Origin: Fusarium oxysporum f. sp. lycopersici 4287
Taxonomy: Eukaryota > Ascomycota > Sordariomycetes > Hypocreales > Nectriaceae
Length of the DNA: 64,000 nucleotides
Assembly (NCBI RefSeq): GCF_000149955.1
Contig: NC_030989.1
Location: forward strand, 4,042,402-4,106,401
Direction: 5' to 3'
A model generated the notes under the pieces. It was not told the DNA's origin, ran no database searches, and saw only the letters and a program-made list of their open reading frames with translations. Positions 36,941-47,938 of the stretch are shown here, piece by piece. Numbering within the stretch: the stretch's first letter is position 1; each line of letters begins with the position of its first letter. Made by a program: the position numbers and the translations under genes.

Positions 36941-39900
36941 CTTGGCGCAAGGTAAACTCTGGGGGGATGCGAATGCGTCAAGGAGCACGGTGCTAAGGAA
37001 TGGGCTTGGCGATGCTGGTTGAGGGAGCGTTGATCGAGTCGAAGGAGTCCAAGGGGTTTGTTTATAAGGACGAGGAGAACGGCGGAAGGATGAGGAGAAA
37101 TGGGCCAAAGGCTCTTCTATAACGCGAACATGAGAGGCGATTCGAATCGTCGTTCAGAGGAGGGAGGGTGAATGTGTCGACAGTGCCGCTCAAACAGAGC
37201 GAGAACAAGAGAAAGAGAAGAACAGAAAAGAAAGAAGAGGAGAAGTCAAAGGAGTCAAGATCGACGTGAACAGCCAAGATTTGGGTGGTTGATCGTTCGT
37301 GGGTCCAGCACAGCACAGCAGCAGTAGCATGGAAGGTCAGGCCTTTGACCTCTGAACTGTGAGAAGCAAAGACAGGCTCCCTAAGGGAAGGGATGTCAGA
37401 AAACTGAAAGAGCTGATCATGGGCGACAGAAATATTCAGGCAAGGTCTGTGATAAACTAGGAGGTGTTCATGACTGCCTTACCTGATTATTTTAGCCTCC
37501 TAATCCGATGTCTTGGGTCTTTTTGCGCTCCGAGGGGCACCGCACTTGGAGGGCGTGACTGCCACTAGCTTCAAGGACTAGCCTAGCACAAGTGCAGGTG
37601 CTAGCACCAGAGATTGGGAACCGGGGATCGGAGCGGGTCCTTCCTGTCTCTCGTTTGTCCCGTCTCTGTGACTCCTTCCGTCTGAACTCGTCTCGCTGTG
37701 TCGTCTTCTGTTCTTTTCTCGACCATTTGCGTTTGGACTCGCTTTCGGAATCAATCCGCTTCCCCTTATATCTCTCTTCCTAAATGGAAAGGAGTTCTAC
37801 TTTCTTGAGATGAACTGACCTTGTTAATCACCGCGGGACTTCATTCACTGGGCTCTGCTCAAAGCTTTTGGCGGCGGGTGAGGAAAACTGGGGCCGTCAC
37901 AGTGATAAGTCGATAGTAGCTTTAGGTACCCCTGCAGCGTTGAGCGCTTCCAAAGCTACTTGGCCACGATGGAATCCTTATCGCTAGAGCTGCTCTCTGT
38001 TTGGAGACGAGAGGAAAAGGAGGAGTTCGAGGTTGGGATTAAGTTAGATTTACGTTGAATCAGATCCAGGTAAACTTTGTTTTGCTAAGTCGTGGACGTT
38101 CGTTGATGTTGTGCAGGCAGATGGTGTCAATTGAGGTGACGGCGCCTTTAATGAGGTGCAGGGAGCTACAGCTACCTACTTAAGTATGCGGCAACGGTAA
38201 CTGTAGCTGTAGCAGTGGCCAAGACGGACTCGAGAGCTGGGGAACCAGGACAATTGGTCTCGTGCAGGAACGTCAAATATTGCAATACGGTCACTTTTAC
38301 GGATATGGTATGTTGTTGGGCGTGGCGTGGTGAAATTCAGGTCACGCTGAGCTGAGCCGGGAGTGCATGGACTTGTAATTTCCTGGGAGAAGATTTTGTC
38401 CTAGGGTCAAAGATTTCCCTCAATTGAAGATGCAGATTGATTGTAGATAAGAAAGAAAAAAAAAGATCTGGTGGAAACAGAAGGTCAAAAAGGACACGCA
38501 GCCCGTGTTAGAATGGGGAATGAATGGATGATTCATGAAATTGGTGTGGAGGTTGATGATATTAACGTTACGACATCTTAGATACCACCACCCAACAAAT
38601 AAGCCGAATCCCCAAGCACAAGCGTTGACAGCTGACAGACTACACGACTATAACACGAACCTCAATATTAATTATTCCGTATTCTAATTATTCTGTGATT
38701 ATTTCCACTAATTAGCAAAGACTATACGAGGGGATGAATTACGGTAATTCAATAAAGTTGGGCAATTAAGTTTACCAAACAAATCTAACTTTTCCAAGAG
38801 GCAAGCTCAGATCTGATAGGGAACTAACTGATTGACTTAGTTGAGACAGAGGCCAGACGCAAATTACAGAACATTTGATACATTTCAGTACACTTCAGTA
38901 CTTTGCACTTAACTTACAGGGGTTCATCTGCAAAGTAACGTTTGGCGCTGTGTTGCTTCGTTACACCTGCATGCATTGCCCCATATTTCCTCGACCTTTG
39001 CTGTCTCTTTGTGGCATCCCGAGAGAGGGAACCAGGATTCACATAAGCGAAACACAGATGGTCGCGCAGTAACGATAGTGACAAAAAACGCCGGCTTCGA
39101 TTTATGTGTATCACCTTTCGGTTATGCATTACTTGCATTGGATCCTTTTGCTCTTGCATTGACGCTGGTATCAGGCAAACATTTCATCAACAGGCAAGCA
39201 TTAAACTCTCCCTCATACAAACACTCTCTGGGCTCTCTCTCTGGAAGCTCTCCAACTCTCTCCACTCTCAATCCCCGCTGCCACGCCGCCCTATCCCACT
39301 GCCGCTGCAGAGAGCCCACCAAGGCGGCCACTAAGAGCCCTATAATCGCCCACCCGCTCCATTCCTACGCATTTCTGCGATCGTCCCTTGATTCCATTGC
39401 AAACTGGTCCCCTCACCCCTTGTCACTTTTTGCTTTACCATGACGTCGATAATTGTAACTTCATGAGTCGTCACATGCACCGCTCTTCTATGTCATCGCC
39501 CGATCCCTCCGCTCCGGACCTCCGGTCTCGACTGCCGAAACCCTCCGGGTCATTCGGCGTCCGTAAAATACTAGCCTCACCTCACTCACTGTGAGTAAGC
39601 TCCACGCAATGTTCGCTTTGCTAAGTCTTGGTGCACTCTGGCCAACAAAGCCTTCGATGTCACCCAAGCAAGCGTCTCAAATGAGTAAGTCCTTGATTGC
39701 ATCATGAACGAACATACTTGAATGCCGCGCCGTGCCGGAGATCCTTTCGGACCACTTGCGTCACCGAGCACACATCCATCATTTTTCGGTTCGAGTTTCT
39801 TTCACACCTCCGAAAGTCGTTGCCCTTTGATGTGATCCTCTGCCTCGACCACATGGTCCATCCGCTGACATTATTGGCTTACTTGCGGCGACACTCTAAT

Positions 39901-40359
39901 TCTACAGACCATCGTAATGACAAATTATACCAGGCGCTGAAACACCGTGGTATCCTTCTGAAAAGGCTCAATACGTTTTCGGATAGACCTTTTGTTGTTA
40001 CGGATACTGCTTTAGGTCAATTTGGAAGCACTCTGTGTCCAGTCGTCAGAGGACGATGTCACTTACATATCTGTTTGTTGAACTTGGTACTGAACGTCAG
40101 CATTTATCGTGAGTTGGAGGTACCCAGCCAGGGAAACCGTTTCCCAGAACTGTTTTTGCTGGGCGACATTCCATAAAGATAACACTCATTACATACCCTC
40201 TTAGACACTGCTGCACTGCACTTACAAATGTCTGACTTTCGCATACGGCCTAAGATGTTCTACTAAGCAAGATACCAAAGATCTAGGCAAGGACAGGCGT
40301 GTGAGGTACCTCTGTTTAAAACATAAAAGCCAAATCACAAGTCTAGGCTTGAAGGGAAA

Positions 40360-40480
40360 GCTTATTATATTATTTAAATATAGCAGAGGCTATATATACC
40401 TCCTTATAATTATAGGTCAGGTAGGATTAATAATTAATATTAATACCTCCTTTAAAATATGAATAGTATTAATTAACTCT
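40360..40480. other. AT-rich, TpA-rich RIP-like block
   Basis: About 120 bases are made up almost entirely of A and T, with very many TpA steps and only a few CpA. The surrounding DNA is of ordinary composition. This pattern is what repeat-induced point mutation leaves in old repeats of filamentous ascomycetes. It lies just beside a tRNA gene, a common landing site for retroelements. No terminal repeat or coding remnant is seen, so the origin is inference. Confidence 0.45.
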
Positions 40481-40581
40481 TTTCCAGACTTGTTTTATTC
40501 ATCCCGCCAATAATAATCACTTCCTTGGTTGGTCAATTGGATGCAAAAAGAGTATGTTGTTGCATCGTTTACAAGAAATGC

Positions 40582-40585
40582 AAAA
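40582..40585 (-). terminator. Pol III terminator of tRNA-Glu
   Basis: A run of four T on the minus strand (TCTCTTTTGC), about seven bases after the tRNA 3' end. This is the standard termination signal for RNA polymerase III. Confidence 0.6.
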
Positions 40586-40591
40586 GAGAAA

Positions 40592-40681
40592 CTCCGGTAC
40601 AGGGAATCGAACCCTGGGCTCCGCGGTACTAGTCCCTCAGGTTATGAGAGCGCGAAATGTTAGCCACTACACCATACCGGA
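40592..40681 (-). tRNA. tRNA-Glu(CUC) with an 18-nt intron
   Basis: On the minus strand the acceptor strands TCCGGTA and TACCGGA pair fully. The D-arm is GTGTAGTGGCTAACAT, and the B-box/T-loop GGTTCGATTC sits in a CAGGG/CCCTG stem. The anticodon stem is TCGCG with CGCGG and the loop starts CTCTCA, giving anticodon CUC for glutamate. Eighteen extra bases after position 37 form an intron. Its CTGAGGG contains GAG, which can pair with the anticodon as in the usual bulge-helix-bulge precursor. The mature length is 72 nt. It lies alone, between an AT-rich block and the second Clr5 gene. Confidence 0.92.
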
Positions 40682-41681
40682 TGTGATAGTTGAACTGATG
40701 TTGACAAAATTATTGCAAATAAATCTTATAGACTAAGCCAGCCGCTTCTATCACGGCCTTTTCTTATTATTGTCCTGGAATACTCAGGTTTAATAGAGTA
40801 CTGTGAAAGCTCCTATCCGTTAACAGAGACACCACAGCTTCTGTCTTCCTTGAGGTAGTTCTAGGAGACAACGAGGGTAATGGTTCCTGGCATATAGACT
40901 TCTCCCACATGTTGTTACTGTCCAGGTGCTACTGAACAGAGCCAATGGTCTGGAAAAAGATCGCTGTTAAACTTGTATGGTATACCGATAAACTATCATG
41001 ATAGCTCACTACTATCTCCATTGCCTTGTTTTCTGCCTGCATTGTTCGTCAAGCATCCCCATGAAGACTGCAAGTATGCAACCCAACCCTCCTATTCCAC
41101 AACGCACTCAACAACGCACCCAAGAGCAATATTGAATGGCCGCTAATGCAGGGGTCTTTTATCCAAGACAGGCTGGCTTCATTGATCACACAGTTGAGGT
41201 TGTTGCCTCGTTGCAATGCAAGACCGTATCCCCAACGCAAAACATCACGATGTCACTTTACACTTGAGTAGTCACATCATGAAAGACAGAGTCAAGAACA
41301 ATAAAATAAGCTTTTATAAGGTGGATCAAGTCTTTGAAGATCCATGATCAGGTCCCGCTTCAACTAAACCGATGTACACAGCCCCGGGAGGTCGCCAGTC
41401 GTGGCCTCGAAAAATGATACCGCTTTCGTCAAAGATGCCCACCAGCTGGTCTTCTAGTCTGATCCTTCTTTCAATCATCTGTATTTCAGTACAAGCAGAT
41501 ATTTTCCTCTGTGTCTCTTGAATTCATGCCTAATGGTGTCTTCGTCGTAATAAAATGTTAAGTCGTAAAGCGTTAAACCCCCAAAATCCTCGCTCAATAT
41601 ATACAAACAGCGCCATATTCCACATCGTATAGTACCCCCCTGTATCTTGAAACACAATTCAGTAAGCAGATGCTGCAGGCA
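40682..41681. other. intergenic region between tRNA-Glu and Clr5 gene 2
   Basis: This contains the 3' side of the Clr5 gene 2 transcript. Minus-strand open frames of 60-63 codons occur without recognisable features. I see no other gene or repeat. Confidence 0.4.
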
Positions 41682-43395
41682 TCATGTCAATCCCAAGGTA
41701 GGCATCGCACTACCGTGCCCATCCTCACTCCAGTGCCAATCAGACACTTGCTGAGCGTCCCAGCTGTAACTATCGCCCGGACTCACGGCCGCAGCGCAGG
41801 ATTCAGGCAGATTTGCAAAGGTGCCTGTCTCCTTGGCAAATTCTGATAGCCGTGTGAGTCGTAGCTCATGCACTTGGGCTGCCTCGTCAGCCTCTCCGCT
41901 CTTGCGCAGTGCAGACTCAAGGTTTGCGAGACATGTGAGGTGGATCCTTTCGTCGCCTTGGCTGGCGGTTATGAGGCGTGACGCTTCACGGAAGCAGTCA
42001 ATTGCCAAGGAGAAGTCACCCATTTGATAGCTGTAGTTGCCTAGTTGAATGTTCATACCGGCTTGTTGTTCTTCGTTCAGGTCCCAATCTTTTAGCGTTT
42101 GAAGACACTGCATTGCCTCTTCGATCTTCCCCTCGGCTGTTTTCGCATTGCACATGATGCCTGTTTGTAAGATTGCAAGTTCGCGGAGCCAAGGATGTCG
42201 TAATTGTGTGGCTTCTGCCCGGGTTCTGTATTGTGTAGCGACACTGAGTGACTCTGCTGTTTGACCATGATGGACAAGACAATCGATGTGGTCGCAGTAT
42301 AAAATTGTGGTTAGGGAATTGGCGAATCCAATTCGCTCCTCAAAGAGAGGTACGAGAGAAGAGTAGAGTCGTGTGGAGAGTTCATAATGATCGGAGAAGT
42401 CCTGAGACCCAATAATTTTCCAGATTCGTGTCATCGGGTGATCATGACCCAGTACAATAGGTACTAAGCCAGCGAGGTAGTTCATGACAATGTGAAGAAG
42501 GTCTTCCTTGTGAAATCGATGGAGATACCACAAGAGAAAAGCTGTGCGTACAGCGAAAACTGGGCTCTCGGAGGCGATTATCTCCTTGAGTGACTCGAAT
42601 GCTGGAGTGAGGAGAGTGCTTATTGAGATCTCGTCCTTTCTCATCATTGACCTGTTGACAAGACCAAAGCTGGCGACGACACGTTCAAACAGCTCAACGC
42701 TTCGATCACCCGGCTTTAGGCTGACACAGTCGCCGTTATATTCATGGTTCCATGCTCCATTGGTGAAAGATGTATCGAAGTAGTCCCTAAATAGATTGAG
42801 AACTTGTTCGACATTGGAAATCTCCTTCGGTGGTGGTAACGAGTGATGACTTGGTGTTGGCGACGGTGTTCGACATTGGACCTCGAGAGTCGTCTGGATG
42901 CTGGGCACAACACCTGCTCTGAAGCGCGCAACAAGTCCCGGATTCCGTCGGATGTATCTGTTGATGTTATCTAGATCGACTGGTTGACCACGTATAGTAA
43001 ACTCTGATATCTTTCCCTGCGCCTCACGTTCAGTCCTCAAGATAAGAATAGCGAGAACCTCATCACTCTTGAGCTTCTTATCAAGACCCCACTTCCAAAT
43101 CCTCGACTTGTACATCTTGACACTGCAAAAAGAGTCAACACCCAAGACTTTCAGAGACAAAGAGGTTTACACACGTTGCAGTGAAGCCATGTTCACGCTC
43201 GAGGACTTCCATGACCTCTTTGAGCGGGCGCTTCTCTTCCTGGTAGAGCTTCGTGATTACCGGGCGTTTCTTCTCCCATTCTGAGCTGGGGATACGTCTT
43301 CCGGGTGCGCAGCGAGGGAAGCTCATATCGGTGTCGTCAGAGTCACCGGGTGACGTGCGACGTCGAGCGGAGAAGACGCTCGAAGTAGCCATCAT
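41682..43395 (-). CDS. Clr5-domain protein 2, with TPR-like C-terminus
   Basis: Two exons (43395-43175 and 43122-41682) join in frame into 553 residues across a 52-nt intron. The Clr5 domain is at about 37-90: WEKKRPVITKLYQEEKRPLK, EHGFTAT, then KMYKSRIWKWGLDKK. The intron splits the Thr codon of GFTAT, exactly as in the other Clr5 gene. A CRTPSPTPSHHS linker follows. The C-terminal half is alpha-helical with TPR-like units, for example YSYQMGDFSLAIDCFREASR and LANLESALRKSGEADEAAQ (about 430-490), suggesting a protein-binding surface. Two ATGs stand next to each other at the start and either could be used. As for the other copy, a nuclear role is inferred from the domain alone. Confidence 0.8.
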
Positions 43396-44834
43396 AGCAT
43401 TTCTGGTGGGTTACGTTTTGCGGTGGTAAGGCTGACTGATGGATGTGTTGCTGACGCGGCAGTTGTGAGTGAGTAATTGTTAACGGAGCGAGGGCCCATA
43501 TGAAAGTTTATGGGAGAGGGAATGAGGAAAGACGTCACATTAAAGGTGAAGATGAAGCAAAACGAGTAGGAATGGATTCAAGGTAATTAATTAATGTTCA
43601 AGGTTTGACATATTTAGGCCCAAACCCTGTCAGTCAATCCCCTCTCATCAGCGCGGCACGGCACAGATTGGATGAGGCAGCCTTGAGGGATCACCCCAGT
43701 CCGTTCCATTCCGCCCAGCCCCGTAGGGCCAGTGAGAGTAGGTAAGACGGCTTCAACGCGGTATCTTCCCCTCCCAAAACTTAGCGATATCTCACCTTAC
43801 ATATGTGCTAATGTGTTATCCATGTCAAATGCGTTTCTAGGGTGGGGGCCGTTTTCTCGAGTCATCCATGTCGTAGGGAACACAGAGTCACAAGTCATGG
43901 GATACCTCGATGGATGATGCGAGTATGCCTTGCGATAATCTTAGCCCCGGTGTCTTATGCTTATCCATCGGCTCACTCTTAGTTTGTCTAATTTTCTCTC
44001 ATAAAACCCAAACACGCATTTATTATCACCATCGTTACTTATGCCAGTCTTTTGACCTTCATGTTACATTTGTTGGTTTCATCTCTTCTTCAGCCCTACA
44101 GAAATGAAAGCCACCGCCCGCCCCTGTAAACGTGCCCCATAAGCGCCCGGCTATCTCCACTTCTTCGGGAGCGAGAGGCGCTCTAGCAGCCGTTGCTCCC
44201 TCCCGTCGCATTCATCAGAGACCGACACCCACCTCAGCCCTCGGCCGTGTGGTCTAGATCTGGCAATCACTGCCTCCATCTAGCTGATTACGGAGAAAGA
44301 TAGGTAGACAAAGGGTGCTTTGTAAGTGGAGGCCTGAAGAGCAGGATGTCTTGCAACAAACTACCTACGTCAACAAGCATCTAGACAGTTCTAACAAAGC
44401 TCAATCTTGGTTGACATAGATGGTTGACAATGATTTGATCTGGGCCTAGCGATGACGAACATGGCACTGTAGAGGTATGGGTTATACAATTGCACTCAGA
44501 GAATTATGCAGTAAAACAATGTATATTTGTTGCGGTACGTACTCCCGAAATTCATTCACCGGCACCAAAACAAAAATGAACCTCTATACCCTTATGCAAC
44601 CCATGATCATTACCAATCCTAAAAAAGAAGATACAAAAAGACACTCGCGTTTGTCCCAAATTGGGATCACATATGCACAACTCTTCTCATAAAACTCGTG
44701 AACGCATGTAGTCGTAGACTTGGCCTTACACCCAAAACAACTCCGTCAAGATAGAGCCTGACAAAACCTCCCCGATATCCTACAACTCTACAAAGAAACC
44801 CATGGTGTCCTGATTAGGATCCGAGGTGGGCATC
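43396..44834. other. Clr5-2 promoter and intergenic region
   Basis: Upstream of Clr5 gene 2, between it and the decayed gene to its right. A CCCAGTCCGTTCC-type GC-rich stretch near 43.69 kb and AT-rich spots near 44.5 kb are seen. Short frames (60-71 codons) have no recognisable content. Confidence 0.4.
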
Positions 44835-46161
44835 TTACTGCATAAACGGAGCCCAGGGATCGTCGGCGCCCTCATCTGGCATCTGATAGTACATGCTGTC
44901 TTCAACAGAAGTGCCCATGCTAATGCCAGAGTCGTGCTGGTCTGGAGCTTGATGATCCTCGCTAGCCCCAAATAAATTGTCTATTGTGTTTTCGGATGCA
45001 TCCAGATCCGGACCTTGATCATAAATTTCTTGAATAGCTATGTCATTTTTAGTCTAAGTATCGACTGAGGCATGGCATGGAAGACTTCCCGGAGGACGCT
45101 TGAAGGAAGAAATCGAAGGCAACAGATTGCAGTTGCGCAAACACGTTGGGGTTGAACGGGTGCATGTTTGCAACCCGAGGAGGAAGCCCTTCGTTTCCTG
45201 GCACGTACAAGGGCGCAGCCCTTGGGAAGGACTTGAGGGCAAATGCGGCACCAAAGACCTCTTGGAACAAGCCAAATGGGTCTGGTTGGTTCTGGGCACT
45301 CAAGGTTTTCCATCGACCAAGATCTTCATTGAATCTAGATACGGTCAGTAATGCCGAATGGCGAAAATTAAGCAACACTTACTTCTGTTCCAGCTCTTTG
45401 ACTTGGCCTGGCGCCTGATGGATCAAGCTAGACGCCACTATGAGAGCGGAAAAGGCTGAGATCAGATCAAGTGGTTGATAATTCGTCCCGGTAAGCCTCA
45501 GGTAATGGAGGCCATTCCCTAAAACAACCTTTGGATGCCGGAAAAGTCCCTGGGTTGTTCTAAGGCGATGCTTTTCACAACCCGTCACACTGAGTTCTTT
45601 TGTAAGGAATTTCTGTAACCTCCGGCATACTAGCTTAATTCGCTTGATGAAGTTCCGTGCTGAGTTATATCGAAGCCTGTAGCTCTCTGTGTAATCGACA
45701 ATCTTGTCCGTTGGCATTTGAGGGTATGGGGAAGAGTGGAAGTCATGAGGCCCCGGTTGGGTGCGCTGAATCAGTTACTGGTAATAGTCGCTGATCTCTT
45801 TAGACGCAAGAGAAAGTTCGTTCTGGATGAAATCGATGCTGTGGAGAATCTTGATATCTGGTGGCTGTAAGTGAGGGTTGGTCAATGTCTGAAGAGCCTG
45901 TAGGTCGCCTGTCTTCGCGCTTTCCTTGAAGTTAGCTTCCAGTTCCTTCAAGCCATCTCTTTCTTGTGCCGGCCGACTGAGGCCCAGTAAGAAGAATTTT
46001 TCGATATTCTCTATTTCGGAATCCAAGTCCCGTAGGGGCATCTGTGGAAATAAGCTCATGGGGCTTGAGCCATCTGGAGACTCCTGGGGAGGCTCGTGTA
46101 AGGGACACTGATGCCTGTTCATTATGTGGAAAGGGAAAGACCAAGTGATGCCGAGCTTCAT
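44835..46161 (-). pseudogene. decayed unknown protein gene (one nonsense codon, one frameshift)
   Basis: Minus-strand segments form one coding series. The first runs 46161 to 45778, with coding-like codon use, and ends at an in-frame TAA (45775-45777). The same frame continues after it (LIQRTQPGPHDFHSSPYPQ) into the next segment. A 48-nt intron (45335-45382; donor GTAAGT, acceptor TCTAG) then joins EQK to FNEDLGRW. Near 45049-45052 one extra base interrupts the frame; beyond it the coding continues (KNDIAIQEIYDQ) to an acidic end DDPWAPFMQ and a TAA at 44835-44837. A CAA-to-TAA change and a one-base insertion would explain both defects. I do not recognise the family. The acidic, Ser-rich tail resembles an activation region, but no DNA-binding domain is visible. 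It could be an error in the sequence or a real relic. Confidence 0.6.
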
Positions 46162-46804
46162 ACAGGAATAAAGATCAAGTGCAGAAACGGGGATGTGTTA
46201 TGCTAGATGATCTTAGTGATGGCAAGTCATGTACAAGTCTGGTTGTACAAATATGGAATGAGTACCTACTAATGTTCCAAGGTCTGTCAAAGGAAGGGGG
46301 AAATGGTAAATACATAGGCCAGGGAAAATCGGATCAAGGACTCAATGAACATTTTTAAAAGTTTAGAAATGAGCGCATAATGCTATTTAAGAGGATGTAC
46401 GAGTTTATGAAAGTCAATGGATGTTCACGGAGGCGAAAGGAAGTTCTGTATCATGAGGGTATCGTCAGTTCCATGGCATTTATGAGACGGATGTTCACTA
46501 ATTGCCCAAGGCCCATGAACCCGTTCAACACCATTCCAGTGCGCAACAGCTTTAATTGATTCAGTTTTTCTGGACACAATATCTAGATATTTATGGTGTT
46601 GTATCTCGTAGTTGAGGATTTGTAGTGTTTGTATTAGGAATGCATAAGTGAGAGAACGTTGAAAGTAATTTCTGATCGCGAGATCTTCAAGTTCGTTTAT
46701 TTTTCTGAAAATTAAAGTTAGAGGATCATAAGAAATGCCCGCCAAAAGTATGTACTTGTCTATATCATCTTCATACTTTCGTTCTCGAAACCTAAGTGTT
46801 GATA
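46162..46804. other. intergenic region with a possible second relic
   Basis: A 146-codon minus-strand frame at 46425-46865 overlaps the end of the F-box gene. Its KYEDDIDKYILLAGIS bears a loose resemblance to EIENIEKFFLLGLS in the decayed gene next to it. It could therefore be a rotted tandem copy, but the similarity is weak. No intact gene is supported. Confidence 0.3.
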
Positions 46805-47422
46805 CTATTGGACGTCTTCCAGGTAACAAATAGGGCACTGCTGTTTGAGTCCGCGACTGAACCAATCAATACTAGGCTCACGATTTGGCATGTAATCCTG
46901 TGATATCGTAGTATGATCTCTTCTCATTCGACGTTCCCACCATCCTCGTCTTGTCGGGAGGTACCTACAGCAGTCCAAGCACCAACTCCACGCCCGACTT
47001 GGTCGACCACGCGCATCTCTTGGTCGAAACCTTCGGAGTAAATCGCCCATGCTCAAACATGAGCACGAAGCTACAAAGCGTGAAGAGTCAGGCCTAGTCC
47101 AAGTGGCCATGTGCGATTCACGGAGAGGTGCAGAAAGGCCGCACAGCCGCGAAGTGGCGAGTAAACTTTTGCAGGTCATCGCTAACATGATCTTGTCCAC
47201 CTGTGGCGCTTGGTCGAAGATCATGGTAAGAACCTCAGGCGGCAGTTTAAATAGCAGAGCTGAGTCTGAGCTACTTCCAGTACTGATCTAAAAGGGTGAG
47301 TTGCCAATGCAGAATGGTTGGTTGAGGCTCGTACACACTGTTGAAGGAACTCTGAATGCAGTTGTAGAGCAACAGACTCTCGGACCTGATGCTCCAGGCC
47401 TACTTCTGAGTTGAACTGGCAT
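46805..47422 (-). CDS. small F-box protein with paired cysteines
   Basis: Two exons (47422-47339 and 47287-46805) joined across a 51-nt intron (donor GTGTGT, acceptor TTTTAG) give 188 residues. The F-box begins at LFKLPPEVLTMIFDQAP and continues to MTCKSLLATS (about residues 38-70). F-box proteins bridge a substrate to the SCF ubiquitin ligase through Skp1. The rest has CLDCCRYLPTRRGWWERRMR and ends CPICYLEDVQ, with two CxxC pairs that could hold a metal ion. Short F-box proteins with this kind of Cys-rich end are common in Fusarium-like fungi. The first exon is less sure than the second: if it is wrong, the start moves but the F-box and the end stay. It is divergent from the primase gene, with about 520 bases between the starts. 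Confidence 0.6.
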
Positions 47423-47938
47423 GGGTCAAGCTATGGACAGGACTTATTGGCACGATATGTGAAGAAATGTTGTTGATAGGAATGAGAGCTTCACTTGCGA
47501 AATGATGGGGAACTGGAACAATAGCTCCGACTGAGGTCATCGACTACCTCTTGAAGTGTATGATGACAGGACATTTGGATGGAAAATCGCGTCCGTTGTC
47601 GCGTTAGATATGATTTTGAATGACCTATTCATTCTAATATTAATTAAATGTTTGGATACTCTTGTTGACTTAAGAACAAAGCCTTCTTTCTTTCTTTCTT
47701 TATTAACTAATTGCACTGTCTGATATGGAGCCAAGTACATTGTGGGCTTGCACGCGAAAATCACCTGGGGAACACCTTACGCGCTTCTGATTGGGCCACA
47801 TGCCTTTAATTGCCTGGCCCACCCCGCGACGCCAGACGCGTAAAGTCGCGTCTCCCGCCTCATGCCTTTTGCTAGCCAATTCCACTCCTCGTCCAATTTC
47901 CACTCTTTCGATACAGATATTCCAGAGACAAAGAAATC
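47423..47938. promoter_or_regulatory. divergent promoter region, F-box gene and primase gene
   Basis: About 516 bases between two divergent starts. A TTTC repeat (47684-47702) and an AT-rich part near 47.63 kb are present. Near 47.78 kb the plus strand is GC-rich and has GCCACATG-type words. No element can be assigned to either gene with confidence. Confidence 0.4.

Larger units (their letters stand above)
36941..40591. other. kinase upstream region and gene-free stretch with an AT-rich block
   Basis: No coding gene is supported. Around 39.16-39.46 kb the plus strand is pyrimidine-rich and is followed by a possible first exon (ATG at 39463; frame runs to a good donor GTGAGTAAG at 39591). I could not continue it into a convincing protein, so it may be the start of a gene whose remainder is lost. 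A 159-codon frame at 39697-40176 is not recognised. The end of the region is strongly AT-rich (see separate entry). Confidence 0.4.

Noticed and set aside
38976..39443. 155-codon plus-strand frame
   Set aside because: Lies in pyrimidine-rich DNA before a probable leader; low-complexity, no domain.
45684..45777. An intron that would remove the TAA at 45775-45777
   Set aside because: The only donor at the stop (GTAACT) has no acceptor within range that keeps the downstream frame.
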